Source of the DNA: Siphonodentalium dalli
Lineage: Eukaryota; Mollusca; Scaphopoda; Gadilida; Siphonodentaliidae
Reading direction: 5' to 3'
DNA length: 64,000 nt
Assembly (NCBI GenBank): GCA_032622095.1
Contig: CP136066.1
Location: 130,543,917-130,607,916, forward strand
The notes beneath the pieces are model-generated. The model was given only the letters and a program-made list of their open reading frames with translations, was not told the origin of the DNA and searched no databases. Made by a program: the position numbers and the translations under genes. This document shows, in pieces, positions 1 to 12,030 of this stretch. Position 1 is the first letter of the stretch. The number at the start of each line of letters is the position of its first letter.

Positions 1-194
1 GACCGGCTCATCAACAGCCAAACAACCTGAACACAGTGTGTGTGTGTCAATTTTGGCGAAAACTCCGAGCTGCTATCTGGCACATTCCTACTTCAAAGTC
101 AGTTTGTCATTCAATGCAACTTCAAAGTCCTGAAAAACAGATTGATCATTTTTAGTGAGCTTTCTTGGCACAGAGCAAACATTTTTTCCCTCCA

Positions 195-420
195 GATATT
201 ATCTCCACATATTATCTTGACATCTCAACATATTACAAATACATCTCGAGATCTCAACTAAATCTCAAGATTTCGACATACGCATTTTGAGATCTCGACG
301 TTATCGTGATCTCAACATATTACCGGTATGATGAAATCTCTAGTTATTTTCTCAAGATCTTGACATACACAACTCGAGGTATCGACAAACACATCTCGAG
401 ATAATATCTTGAGATACATC
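195..420. repeat. Degenerate ATCTCGAGAT-type repeat
   Basis: Repeated variants of 'atctcgagat', 'atctcaacat', 'atcttgacat' and 'tttcgacata' recur about every 15-20 bp. The block has no coding signal. It resembles diffuse low-complexity repeats of marine invertebrate genomes. The flanking sequence (1-194 and 421-650) shows nothing I recognise. Confidence 0.6.
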
Positions 421-654
421 AATATATAAATGTGCTTAAAATACAGCATAGCGTAATGTTCCTATAACTACCGCTATATGGCACAAGAAATTATATCATT
501 GGTCAGTACGACTCAGTATGCTATACAGTTCAGTGCGAATTTGACAATAACCTCACCATTACACTGTATACGCATATTCCTTAATCAGAAACATTCGGTA
601 TTGACCAAATAAATGGTGCGATGGGTTGGGCCATCCCAGTTTTGATTAGCGTTA

Positions 655-1075
655 GGTCAAGGTTAGGGTTCGCTTAACACTTGGGTAAACCCAACCCATA
701 ATTTACCATCCCACCCCAGTCAGGGTTAGTATCCCGTCAAGTTCTGATTATGGTTAGGATTATACTAGTAGGCTCAGTGTTAAGGTTTAGGTTAATGTCC
801 ATGTCTGCTACTTTTCCATTCGGGTCATGCAGACTTATATTAGTCTAGGATCCCACCCAACTTGTCATGTCCCATCTCATCACAACGATGTCCAATCAAT
901 TGCCACCCCGTTACCGTCTCAGTCATGGGAAAAGGTTGAATATCCTGTCCATGCCAGTCATGTTTATGGTTATGGTCAGGGACAGGGTTAGGCTTTAGGT
1001 CACTTTCCGCATTCCCACTTGCCTCATCAAGTCCTGAACTGTATCACCATGTTCCGGATAGGGTCAGGGTAAGGG
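655..1075. repeat. GGTTAGG-rich degenerate low-complexity block
   Basis: Scattered variants of 'ggttaggg', 'ggttagga', 'gggttaggc' and 'gggtcaggg' occur through this stretch in one orientation. They look like a decayed interstitial telomere-like or simple repeat (the metazoan telomere unit is TTAGGG), but no two perfect units stand in tandem. No gene is seen here. Confidence 0.35.
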
Positions 1076-1143
1076 ACAAATGAAACACATTTCGTAATGG
1101 CCGGTGTTAATGCCGATCACAAACCTGTGTACATTTTAATTAA

Positions 1144-2632
1144 CACGTTGAGTGCCAGAAATCAATTAGTAATCTCGCCAGTTTGCCAAATCGTGGCAAG
1201 ATAGATACCCTTAGTAGACCATAATTTGGCTTCAATGAAGCAAAAATTGGATGACAGAAACGGCGATTGATAGTACACGAGATAACTCGTAGCCGGCACT
1301 GGCGGAATGAATTTGGGTATTCCCACCACCAGTGCCAACTACGAGTTATCTCGTAGACACAATTGGACACGTTTGAGCAACAAATATGAAGTAGAATGTA
1401 ACCCAAACAAGTTATTTTGGTGGTAAGCATATTTATGGAGGTGTGGGAGTCCTTGTGGAGGTTATAGCTCGTTATATAGTTAAATTGTGGCTGATGCACG
1501 GCGGAGCAAATTACTTATATATATATGAGCAATTGAGCATGCATGCTACAGACAGCGAATCCGAAGTGGAATCGGGTGAACTTGTTTCCTGTGAGGATGA
1601 GTTTATTTCGTCCATACAGTAATGACTACGAGCATGCATCTTCTGTTGTTTCGGGTATTGTAAGTTATCGCCCATTTAGCCTGATTTAGGCCTATGCTAT
1701 GGGGTTCCAAAGTACAGCCCAAAATAATAGTGTTGGAAGAATTGTCAGCACAAAATTAAAACAACCATGCAGCAGTAGTCAAATAGATCCCTGCACATTC
1801 AGGAGTGTGCTACATGTAACTCCATATAATCCATCCATCTGGAAGTAAGTCAGTCACCCTTTACTGTAAACCTCTATGCTACACAAAACCATTTATCCGT
1901 ACCTACGTAAGTAGAACAGTTCGATGAACTGCATGACGTCTAAAGTACGGTAATTGGTACGCTTTCCATTGTCCAACACGTTCGGAAGTGGGTAAAATGT
2001 AGTTTTGGGGAATAATTGTTCCGCTTTACTTGTATTATAAATAATAAAATACCTAGCCCCCAAATGGAGCCGCACAATGTATACACGCATATAACGTCAT
2101 GGATTATCCACTTATCTTGTGTTGGATGCGTCCACTCGCACATGAGTGAGAGGGAACAGATTTGGCAGGCCTGTGTGACGTGTATGGGTGGTTGTGCGAA
2201 GTTTCAATGTGTTGAAACACAACGATGTAACCATTCCTCGAAACTGCCTTCGCATGTTTGTACATTGTGAATATCCACCCCCTTACTTTGTTTGCATGCG
2301 TGAACATCGTCAGTCTATTGAATACCAAAACCCCAGTCTAATTGCCCACACACGACTGCCTCTGGTGGTCACTCAGTGAGACAGTGTCAGCTGTAATTCA
2401 CTAACAACTGGACCATTTTGAGTAGAATATATGTGCTGATGGTGCGGAGCCACACTATTTATTTGATAAAATCAGAGTTCTGATGTTCCGAGGCGGGTTT
2501 TCGTGGTGTATCGACCTATTCCACTGCTTCCGTTTGTCAGTTACACGACATGGAAACCACTACGAGATAATTCGTAGTGGCAACCTGCGAAGGTTGAGAA
2601 CTACGAGATAACTCGTAGTGGCACTCAACGTG
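1144..2632. mobile_element. Non-autonomous piggyBac-like element flanked by TTAA
   Basis: The ends are exact inverted copies: CACGTTGAGTGCC at 1144-1156 and GGCACTCAACGTG at 2620-2632. Each is immediately flanked by TTAA (1140-1143 and 2633-2636), the target duplication of the piggyBac superfamily. Subterminal palindromes of the form CTACGAGATAACTCGTAG lie near both ends (about 1270-1380 and 2565-2620). At 1489 bp, with only short unconvincing ORFs, it has no transposase and must be mobilised in trans. The sequences just outside both ends match parts of the repeat at 12265-12360, so it seems to have inserted into a copy of that repeat. Confidence 0.75.
1276..1376. repeat. Subterminal hairpin of the piggyBac-like element
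   Basis: Arms of about 25 bp pair across a short loop. The left arm contains 'acgagataactcgtag' then 'ccggcactgg', and the right arm contains 'ccagtgcc' then 'ctacgagttatctcgt'. The same palindromic motif recurs twice near 2565-2620, at the other end of the element. Confidence 0.65.
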
Positions 2633-2636
2633 TTAA

Positions 2637-4451
2637 AACCCTGTGTACCCTTCAGCACATTTTTTGGTGAGAGTGCATGACTCCTTCAGCCTTACTGGAC
2701 TCTGAGTCTGATGGCGGAAGAGTTACGTCGTGGCCCAGAGTTGGACCGAACAGTTAGCGGAGTGTCTACCCATTTCACAGGTTGTCCGTACAACCATGGA
2801 CGTATATATACATCGCTGGTACAACATAAGAGTCTATATTACATCTTATCTTATCAACTATTCCAGTTGAATTTAAGATGTGACAAACTTAGTGACCACT
2901 GCTTAAAATGATGGAAAAGGTCAGAAATAACAGAAATTAGATCGTACAACAACAACAATGGAAATTAGGAAATATCCGACGGCAAATTTAATTAATGCTG
3001 TGGCATGTTAGATTCCACACAATCATTTTGCCACGGTTATTTCACACGACATTGCTTACAATATGTTATTGCCGTGACTAACTTTGAATTTCGAGCCCTA
3101 AAAATGGTTGGTTGTCAGTCTAATTCTATTGAAAATTGAAAATAATTTTTCGAAATAATTGGAAAAATCTTACGAAGTTACGACTTACGACGTTAATTTC
3201 TTTTTGTGTGTGATCTCTGTCAGTCTGTGGCACTGAAAACTGAGCCATAGTTAACCTAAAAATGCCTGTCTTCCATCAGATACCGTAAAACCCTTAAGGA
3301 GCATGGCCTGCATGGAAAATATCTGTTTGAAATTGAATACAAATTCACAACAATTGATCCGCCATTCTGTGTTGTGTTTTAAAACATCACGTGACAACAT
3401 TGACCTCCTTCGTCGACTTTTGGCAACACCCATAAACAACACGTGACACCCCATAACTGATTTCTCATTGGTCAATATATCCCCTATACCGTAGAAGCGG
3501 GGGCTGATATAGACCCTACCGGTTGGCAACACAGATGGGCCATTCTCAGGTAACCGGGACCAAAGCAACAACAACAAAATCGAAAAATTAATGTTCGTAA
3601 ACAGTTGTCAACATTATTTATTTGTGAAGTTGGGTATCCATTGTACATTTAACAGAAGTGATTAACATATCGATGATATATTCCTATAAAATATGACTCC
3701 ATGAAGATGGTACCCGCATTTTCAGTGTGCGAAGATACGTTACCACAGCATCATTCGAGATAACATCGGTTTTTCGATCTAAGAGGATTTCTGCTATGCA
3801 CAATAAGATGTAATCCTCATATCAGCCCACAAGTTGCATATATTGACTGAAAAATCATATCTGGTATGGAATACTTTTTATTTATGGACCATATATACTC
3901 TCGTGTTCTACGCGAATCGTGACTTATTTTCAACCATTTCAGGAAAACATAACACACAGTTCGTGTGACCTACATTATTATGAGCGTCGTGGACAAATGT
4001 TTCAATGTACATGTGATTCCACACACTGGGGATTACAAAGAACCAAAATTATCTGAAATAGCAGTATTTTTTCCCAAGATATGCGTTGGTACATCGGCCA
4101 AGTTTTAGTAAACGTATCTGTCGCTATATAACATAAAATTATATTTTCTCAGTTTCAAAACTGGAATTGTACTACATGAATAATTGAATATGCCACAGTA
4201 TGTTTGCATCCTTTGGTACATATTTGTAACAAAATAGCTTGTATTGGATGCAAAAGCAACAGATAGATCAATATATTATATACATGCATGCACTCTATAT
4301 TTAAATCTTCACTGATATATTGAATATTGAATAGTTTGCAAAAAGTCTGATTATCGACCTAATAGTAGGTTTCCAAATAGTTATAGGCCTGTATTGAACA
4401 ACATAATATTTCTAAATACCGGTATTTCAAAAGGTCCGTCCGCGGGACACC
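2637..4451. other. Intergenic stretch, no supported feature
   Basis: The first ~60 bases match the repeat family seen at 12300-12360 ('ccctgtgtacccttcagcac'). The remainder is AT-rich sequence without a convincing gene. The longest minus-strand ORF (3251-3577, 108 codons) has no recognisable domain, low complexity at its start and no splice context, so I do not call it. Confidence 0.4.
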
Positions 4452-4501
4452 CACCTAGTGGAGTAGATTAGTAAAAGAATTGTTCACTTCGTGACTAAAG
4501 C

Positions 4502-4972
4502 GGGGGGGGGGGGGGGGGGTCGGAAAAAAAATTCAGGCACGTATGGCATTTTTTCCCTTTCGATCATTTTTTGTACCCACCCACCCCCACCGCCAAATTT
4601 TTTTCCCTTTTTTGGCAGTTTTTTCCGACCATTTTTTGACACCCACCCCCCCTTTTAACACTAAAACAGAGATTTGCGGGGGGAAATTCACTGTAAACAG
4701 CTGTATATGAATTTCTGTGCATACTATTTATCATGGATGTTAACATGGACATGTAAATAGGAATGAGTCATTTTGAGGTCATTCGGCCAAAAAAACATGG
4801 CTGACAGTGGCCATCTTGGATTTCAAAATTTGCAACAAAATACAACACGATAACTGCCTGCAGTCAGTTTACAGTTAGAATTACATTATTTCTCTCATTC
4901 AAAGTGGTTTTGAAGCCCAACTCATTGCCAAAACACTAAAAAACAAGCAGGATTTTTTTTTCACCCCCCCCC
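4502..4972. mobile_element. 471-bp insertion with poly-G/poly-C termini and 10-bp TSD
   Basis: The insertion is bounded by identical 10-bp direct repeats TGACTAAAGC (4492-4501 and 4973-4982). It starts with a run of G followed by 'tcggaaaaaaaattc' and ends with 'gatttttttttca' followed by a run of C, giving imperfect terminal inverted repeats. The inverted arm near 8975-9000 keeps the uninterrupted site ('gctttagtcacaatt'), proving that this is an insertion. A 9-10 bp duplication suggests a Mutator-like superfamily, but that is inference. Positions about 4720-4840 inside it hold a copy of the 164-bp satellite monomer. Confidence 0.7.
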
Positions 4973-4982
4973 TGACTAAAGC

Positions 4983-5960
4983 ATGAAATTTTGCACATTT
5001 ATACATGTTGACATACCAATTGATATTAGATATGGATTCACCCTGAAATTTCACTTTAACCCCTCTTTTTAAAGAGCGTTTCGTGGTTATATAATTTAAT
5101 AAATGTCACAATTAATCTTACCATGGAATCTGCGCTTTGAAATTAGGCATATACAGTAAGAATGACTCAGCACGATATAATGGCACATTTTTAGGGCGAA
5201 ATTGGAACTCCCCGTTCAAGATGACTGTCAAAATGGCAGCCGTAAGTGGAACATTTGACGTTTTTTCAATGATATCTTCCAGACGAGTCTCTTCTGAATT
5301 GAACTGGTTCGGAAATGTGACTTTATTTTGTATTGTTCATGTTAATTGGTCACTGGAGCAATGAAATATGACATTCGTTGGACCCCAGCCCCTTCCGATC
5401 CCTCAATAATTTGATTTTACAGAACGCGGTATGAAATTTCACCAAAAATCGCCATTGGGATTCTAGTCATATTTCAACAAGAAATGAGCAGAACTGTGCA
5501 AAATAAGTGAGGCTTACCATTACTTATGAAAATTTCAACTCAATGGAACCAAAATTGTCACTTTGGCTAACAATGGCTGTCAAATGACGGCTAAAATGTG
5601 GAAAATGGTAAATATTGTCCCGTCGTGCCACGCAATCGCTTGAAAGTTGTGGATGATGAATAAAATAGGCTGTTCTGTCATATATACATTGAATATTAAC
5701 ATTTATGATGCATCTTGGATAAGTATTACTATTACATTACCAAACTTATTGAAATTTTCTCTCGAAATCCGGAAAAAAACAAGTAAAATGGAACTATCTT
5801 TTGTGTTTATTGTTTTGATCCGTCTTAAATGCTTAACACTGAAGTGTTTTTAGAAAAATATGCTCAAGCTGGCTTTCAAAATGATATTTTCAAATGAGCA
5901 GAACTCTGAAACTGAACTGGCATAATTATGTGGCTACTCTGGCCCAATAACATGTGCAAC
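4983..5960 (+). repeat. Family B repeat, left arm of foldback
   Basis: Non-coding repeat sequence collinear with 48.3-48.9 plus 53.2-53.6 kb and with 18.5-19.2 kb. It ends in the family landmark 'tgtggctactctggccca'. It contains several 'caagatgg' and 'aaaatggc' words. The ORFs at 5137-5364 and 5647-5853 fall inside this repeat and are not conserved as reading frames in the other copies, so they are not called. Confidence 0.7.
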
Positions 5961-6299
5961 CATTATAGGTAAGTGGATGTCAGACCAGGTAAGACGTCTA
6001 TCAGGATAGGTGTCTCAACACCTATTACTCTAGAATGACAGAGAAATAGCCAACTTAAAACACTGGCGGGTGGACCAGATGACCTTTTAGAAAGTCAAAC
6101 AAAGAGATGAGTAAAAAACTGCTTAATAACATCAAATTCTGAGTCCTTGGCATCAAGATTGATTTACTAATGTCAGGAAAACAGATTCCTCCATTGTGCA
6201 TATAAAAGGCCACCAAGGTGAAGAACTCTCTGAAATTACATCCCAATCGATTAACATTATTATTATGGAAAGTGATAGCCACCAAAGGTCCAACTGCAC

Positions 6300-7797
6300 T
6301 ACTCTCCCCTGACCATACAATCATGTTATATATACATAAACACCACACAAATGACCATGCAGCCACTCGCTTTATACACATACACCTCACCCACGACCAT
6401 ACAAGGACACTTGGGTTTACCCGTAAACCACACACATGACTATACAGCCATGAGTCAACCATTCGGGTACACCAGGTATACTCCTACACTTCACTCATGA
6501 CTATACAGTCGTTCAATCGTGATCATACAATCACTTGTATACATATTCGCCTCATCATTGGCTATACAATAACTCCCTGTATATATATTTGCCACATTTA
6601 TGGCCATATATCCACTCAAGAATGAGTCAAGATATACATATACACTGCAACCATAACCATAGAGTAACTCCCGGTATGCATATACACATCGTCAATGGTC
6701 TTACAGCCCTTGTATATATATACAAATGCCCCGCACACATGGCCATTCACACACTCCAGGCTTGAATATACTCCCCACTCAAGACAATTCAGCACTCGTA
6801 GCATACCCATACACAACATTTGTGGTCATACAATCACTCCTTGTTTACCAACTTCACCTCACCATTGGCCATACGATCACTCCCTGTGTACATATTGACC
6901 ACACCCATATAGCCAATAAATATATACAATGTACATACACACCCCACCAATGCCTATCATATAATCACTCCAGGTATACATCGACACCTCACCATTGACC
7001 ATACATACCTTCTAGATATAGCAATACCGCGCACAGTACCTCACCATTGGCCATAGTCACTCCTGTATACATTTTCTTCGCACCCATGACCATATACCCA
7101 CTCAAGATATACATATACACCCAACTCATGACCATAAGATCAATCCATGTATACATATACACCTCACCAATGAATATACCAATATCCCGCACGACCATTC
7201 GTATACTCCAGATTTACATATATACATAGCCCATGACAATTCAGCCACTCGATGCATACTCAATCACCCCATTCATGATCATACAGCTATTCTCTGTATA
7301 CCTATACATCCATCAATGGTAATACAGCCACGGCAGAGATGAATATACATCACATATATACAACCATGACCACAATGACACTTCATGTATACCCACACAC
7401 CGCCAATGACAATCCAGCTATACTCCATGTATGCATATACACTTCAACAATCATTACCGTACTGTCATTCCATATACACCTATACACATTGCACATACGC
7501 ATATATACAATCACTGCCTATGTATTCATACACATACAGTCCCACACGTGACCATACAGCCATCATATGTATAAATATACACCCTTCCTTGACAATAGTC
7601 ACTCATGTATATCCCATGTACACATGTATATCCCACACATGACCATACAGTCACTCTATATATACATAAACAACACACATATGAACATACTGCTACTATC
7701 AGTATACACATAAACCACTTCAATAACCATACAAATAATCCTTGTATAGCTATTCACCTCACACATGACCATACAGTCACCCCTTGTATACCTATAT
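6300..7797 (+). repeat. Degenerate 42-bp minisatellite array
   Basis: Units of about 42 bp follow the pattern 'ccatgaccatacagtcac' then 'tccttgtatacatatacac' with heavy substitution, estimated at 35 copies from length. Because 42 is divisible by three, ORFs of 60-90 codons appear in several frames on both strands. They encode Tyr/Ile/His/Pro-rich repeats and are by-products of the array. The block preceding it (6215-6300) matches 62940-63040 at the other end of the window. Confidence 0.8.
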
Positions 7798-7804
7798 AGT
7801 AGCA

Positions 7805-8995
7805 AAATTCCATATTACAGTGCATCATTTAAAATGAATTTGTCATGCCCAGAAGGTACATGTACAGGGAGAACGAGAATGAAACATGTAGTAGTCAGTA
7901 GATTAAGAAACATGGTTAATCACTAAGTTTTACAATTTTTTGCTAACTCTTTGAAACAGAGAATACTGCTCTGGGTATATGTGGAAAAAAAACTCTTTTT
8001 TTTATCAAATGTGGTTGCCATTTTGGAAGCCATCTTGAGTAATTTTGTATAAAAACACATTAGTGTGACGCATTAAGTAAGACATATCAAAAACAATAAA
8101 CATCTTTTATACCAAAGATAGTTCCATTTACTTCAATAAATTTCCAAACCAGAATAGTAATTTTTTGCCGATATTGATTTGTGTCAAACTTGTGATAAAA
8201 AATCCAATAATTCTCGTAATGTCAGTGGTTACATTAGTAACACTTAACCAATGTGCATCATAAATGTTAACATAAGACAGCATAGCCAATTGTATTCGCC
8301 AATCACAACTTGTAAGCGATTACATGGCATGATGGGCCAATATTTACTATTTTCCAGGTTTTGGCTGCCATTTTCAGACAAAGTGACAATTTTTGTTCCA
8401 TTGAGTTCAAATATTCATAAGTAATTGTATGCCTCGCTTAGTTCGCACAGTTCTGTCAATTTCTTGTTAAAATATGACTAGAATCCTAATGGTGATTTTT
8501 CGTGAAATTTCATACCGAGTTCTGTATAATCGAATTATTGGGGGATTGGAAGGGACTGGGATCACACGAATGGCATATTTCATTTCTCGAATGATAACTT
8601 AACACAGACAATACCAAATAAAGTCACATTTCCGAACCAGTTCCATAAAGCAGAACCTGATCTAGAAGATATTAGTGAAAAAAATGTCAAATTTACTCTT
8701 TCAGCTGCCATTTTGATGGCCATCTTGGACGGGGAGTTCCAATTTTACCCTAAAAATGTGGCATTATATCTGTCAGAGTCATACTTACTGAATATGCCTA
8801 ATTTTAAATCGCATATTTCATGGTAAGATTAATTGTGACATTTAATAAATTATATAATCACGAAACGCTCTTTAAATAAGGAAAACCCCTTAAAAGAGGG
8901 GTTAAAGTGAAATTTCAGCGTGGCCCCATATCTAATATAAATAAGTATGTGAATATATACATATGTGCAAAGTTTCATGCTTTAGTCACAATTTG
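7805..8995 (-). repeat. Family B repeat, right arm of foldback
   Basis: Read on the minus strand this is collinear with 4983-5960, and in its first part (7805-7990) with 18960-19130: 'gggcatgacaaat' followed by 'atggaattttgc' on the minus strand. It keeps the uninterrupted 'tgactaaagc' site that is split in the left arm. No gene is seen. Confidence 0.7.
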
Positions 8996-9072
8996 AACAA
9001 TTGCCTTGAAAATTTGACTACGAACAAGTGTATGCAAATTTTTGTCCGACCCCAGCCCCCCCCCCCCCTTTG

Positions 9073-10510
9073 GGGCCTACGCAATTTTTAAAGACCACGT
9101 AGGCCTAATTGTATATTTCTGTGGCATTATATACCCTAAGGAGTAAGGACCTATAATAATAACAATAGAACATTTAACTGTGTCAATTAAAACAATCCAA
9201 ACAGTCGTATTGATTGTTTTCATCGGCTTACGAACACGATTGCATAATCGGTAACGTATCTACCACGGTAACGTATATGTCGAACCGAAACGTTTTTAGC
9301 AGCTGTGGCTATTGGTGAATACTAAAAGCTTCCAAACTATATTGTTAAATGATCCCAGCCGAACCTGTTATATGATAGAAAATACCAATCGGCAAGGTTT
9401 AAGACGTTTATTGAGATATGGCAGTAAATGTTGGTAACGTATCTGTCGAAAAGTAACGTACCACTCCGTGGGCCGAGGCTATGTATCGCTAGCATTTCTT
9501 GCACAAATTGTCGAGCAAGTTTTCGATATTATATACTCAAAGACATCCATGGGACGGATGTATGGACGTACACAACTTGCAAAGCTGATACACATTTTAC
9601 TTATTGACAAGGCGCAACTTTTGACTTGGTAACGTTCCTGCTAAATTTGTGCCACCAACGACGTTCTAACATTGTCACGACTACAGACACGTCGACAAAC
9701 TCAATACAAGTCCAATGTAGCCATTTTTGTGAGTTGTAGGATTAAATAAATTATTCCAACCGAGCTTGCGACAGGCTCTTTTGGTTGGATATGGGGTATA
9801 TATCGCTACAGGGTGTCAAAATTATCATGGCGTTGTATCCACATTGTTTAAAATAAATCACAACTGGTTCGTTTCAACCGGAGGAACATTTTTGAACACG
9901 AAAATGGTAGTTTTTGTGTTGAAAGTGGTGTGCGACAGGTAAAACCCGTAGGCCTATTGGTCCCTGTTATCTGAGAATGGCTCAGATGCGCGTTTTCGAA
10001 TGGTCGGTGTGATTTTGCAATTTTACGCAGCGGTTGTCATGGTAACAATTGGTCTGTGGTTTTTCCCCAGAAAGTAATTGTTCTCAGAAAAACTAGGCCC
10101 GGAGCCCCGGGTCATTTTTGACAAGTTCGAGTCTTATACTGTATTAATATTTGATTCATATTTGAAGTGAATCGTCACCATCAGGACTCCCGACGTTACG
10201 TTAATTGAGCCCAAAGACGATTCTAGGAATGTTTTGGATGAATGACCTTGAAAGACCCCAAACGACCTTGACCTTGGTCGAGAATTTTGCCCAACATCAT
10301 TTTTTACAAAAGTGATACCTATATATCATGTTAGGGCACTAATGACCATTCTGGAAGCATTTTCACCCCCCCCCCCCATTTTATTTTTCAATTTGGACCC
10401 TTTACCGCAGAACCCCCCCCCCCCCCCCGAGTCGCGTGGACCCGCCGTTACTTATCCGGGTCCTCGTTACACGGATGACCAGCGTGACAACCATGTTCAT
10501 GGTGAAAACC
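9073..10510. other. Intergenic region upstream of the bZIP gene
   Basis: No gene is recognised. The word 'ggtaacgtat' recurs (about 9250, 9269 and 9432). Polypyrimidine/poly-C tracts occur at about 10364-10379 and 10412-10429. Unmapped promoter or 5' exon sequence of the bZIP gene could lie here or in 10700-10950, but nothing in the sequence fixes a start site. Confidence 0.4.
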
Positions 10511-10514
10511 ATTG

Positions 10515-10695
10515 ATTCGGCAAACCTCGTCTCAGATTCCGTCACCGTTCAGCGTGGTTCAGCCCCCCCAGAGGTCATAGGTAGAGGAGTCCAGAATGCA
10601 TTGGAACCATTCAGGGATTCCCTGGAACCATTCTAGACTCCTTGACCTATGCCATCTGGAACCAAGCTGACGGAATCTGACGAGGTTTGCCGAAT
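10515..10695. mobile_element. 181-bp foldback hairpin (MITE-like)
   Basis: The 5' arm starting 'attcggcaaacctcgtc' is matched in reverse complement by the 3' arm ending 'gacgaggtttgccgaat'. Pairing continues inward through 'gtcataggtagaggagtc' against 'gactccttgacctatg'. Almost the whole element can fold into one hairpin. No clear target duplication was found. It lies about 290 bp upstream of the bZIP start codon, so it may overlap that gene's 5' region. Confidence 0.7.
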
Positions 10696-10984
10696 GCCAT
10701 TGGAACCACATCCTTCATTAGATGTTCCGACATGGAGCTTTCGTTGTCGAATAGTAAATCTTGAATCTTGTAAATGGATGTGCATTTTATATATTGTAAC
10801 TATTTTTAGAAACTACGCAAACCGGAAACCCTCAGTTATTTCCCTTTGTGTTCTATTTTCGATGCAAAGGCAATGTTTACCCATTTGAGAAAAAAAATAT
10901 ATGTGAAGTTTTTACCCAATTACAGAGATATTTTGAAAGTGATCATGTTTCAGTAACGTGGCCTATGTTATAGAAATCTTGACA

Positions 10985-11542
10985 ATGGAAACTTTGAGGG
11001 CTGGTCCGTCATGTTTGCCGAGTTTTTTGACTAATTTGAAAGTGTCTGTGCCGAACCACGATCACAGTCTCAGGACGCCATTTAGTTCAACTTCATGTAC
11101 AGATTCGTCTGATGGCCCCGTGGAATACACACTTGTATCGACTTCTAGCGAAGTGGACCGTTCGAATTGCACACGCGTGGAAACACATTATCAGCCAATA
11201 GCCCCAAAGATCGAGTATCTCACCGATTGTAATGATGGCGAATTTTCTGGTACTGGTAGTGTTTCAGTGGCAATCTCTGAATCTGACTGTTCCGTTGACA
11301 AACCCTTGAATTTGGTGAAGAGAGAATCATCCGTAACACAAACTACAGAAGAGAGCTCTTCCGATTTTGATTCTAGTCAGGAATCTGTAACCAGTGTTTC
11401 ACTTCCTTTTTGTTCACCACCTGAAGATGAAACAAAGGCAACAAGTTTGAAAACACATTTGAAGGAAGCTATCATGCGAAGGCGACAACTTGAGGGGAAA
11501 GAATTAATCAGAGTTGAATTCAAGACCCCTGAACCAGTAGAG
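10985..11542 (+). CDS. ATF3/Fos-type bZIP transcription factor, N-terminal coding exon
   Basis: This exon encodes 186 residues and is predicted to act in the nucleus as the regulatory part of a bZIP activator or repressor. ATG 10985 has A at -3 and G at +4, a strong initiation context. The frame is closed upstream by a TGA at 10940. A possible splice acceptor ('gtttcag', ending 10953) would place the ATG in a second exon. The exon ends in GAG followed by the donor 'gtaatg' at 11543, phase 0. Unspliced, the frame stops three codons later. The protein is Ser/Thr-rich and acidic, with 'PLNLV' (residues 107-111) resembling a CtBP-binding motif, overlapped by 'VKRE' (111-114), a SUMO-acceptor consensus. 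Residues 155-175 ('LKTHLKEAIMRRRQLEG') look helical and resemble the segment preceding the basic region in ATF3 proteins. The family call rests on the next exon. Confidence 0.75.
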
Positions 11543-11883
11543 GTAATGTGAGACAGATTGGTACTCGGGTTGTGCATAATGGTCTATGATTACCCACCCT
11601 AGATCATGTGATGAATCTCGACCGTACATACATGTAGTTACATGTAACACCGTAGAGATCATATTCCACCAGTATAAAAGGGTTGCACTAAAAGACTGAA
11701 AAGAAAGAAAATATATTATTTAATGTACATGTAATAAAATGAAGTTTAACCATTTCTTGACTGTAGCTTCCTGAAATTTGGAAAAAAAACCTGTGCCAGT
11801 GCATTCTTTTATTATCCCATAGGGATCCTTGCATGTATAAGAAAATACATTGGCCTAACAATATTTACCTTGACCTTGTAAGC

Positions 11884-11964
11884 CAGTGCATTCTATTATA
11901 TATATGCCACTGCCAGGCTCCCTATTGGAGACTCGCATATAATATATATTAAGAGAATGCAGTG
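11884..11964. repeat. 81-bp imperfect hairpin in bZIP intron
   Basis: Arms beginning 'cagtgcattct' and ending 'agaatgcagtg' flank AT-rich 'attatatatatg' and 'catataatatatatt'. It is palindromic and non-coding, probably a small foldback element. Confidence 0.55.
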
Positions 11965-12030
11965 ACACAGGGCCATAATTGCTGCACCAGCTCAACTTCC
12001 GTCATGAAAGGGTTAAATGAAGTTAAGACT

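Larger units (their letters stand above)
4452..9072. mobile_element. Large foldback (long inverted repeat) composite element
   Basis: Sequence from about 4983-5960 is repeated in reverse complement at about 7805-8980. Matching landmarks include 'ggaactcccc', 'gggattctagtcatattt', 'cagaacgcggtatgaaattt' and 'atatggattcacc', which appear in opposite orientation in the right arm. The loop is a ~1.5-kb minisatellite. The outer edges are poorly defined, and the right edge runs into a poly-C tract at about 9057-9070. Arms and loop belong to the same repeat family as 47.5-48.9, 53.2-54.1, 55.4-56.3, 60.05-61.0 and 62.6-63.8 kb. There is no coding capacity. Confidence 0.65.

Noticed and set aside
655-1075. 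Interstitial telomere
   Set aside because: Only scattered single GGTTAGG-like words, no consecutive units.
1140-1499. 119-codon minus-strand ORF as a possible transposase remnant
   Set aside because: It covers the inverted terminus and hairpin of the piggyBac-like element and has no DDE-like or zinc-finger motif.
3251-3577. 108-codon minus-strand ORF
   Set aside because: No recognisable domain, no splice or initiation context, and isolated in AT-rich sequence. Could be chance.
6218-7799. A series of small Tyr/His/Pro-rich ORFs as a possible repeat protein or antimicrobial peptide family
   Set aside because: Produced by a 42-bp minisatellite. Open frames occur on both strands and change frame between units.
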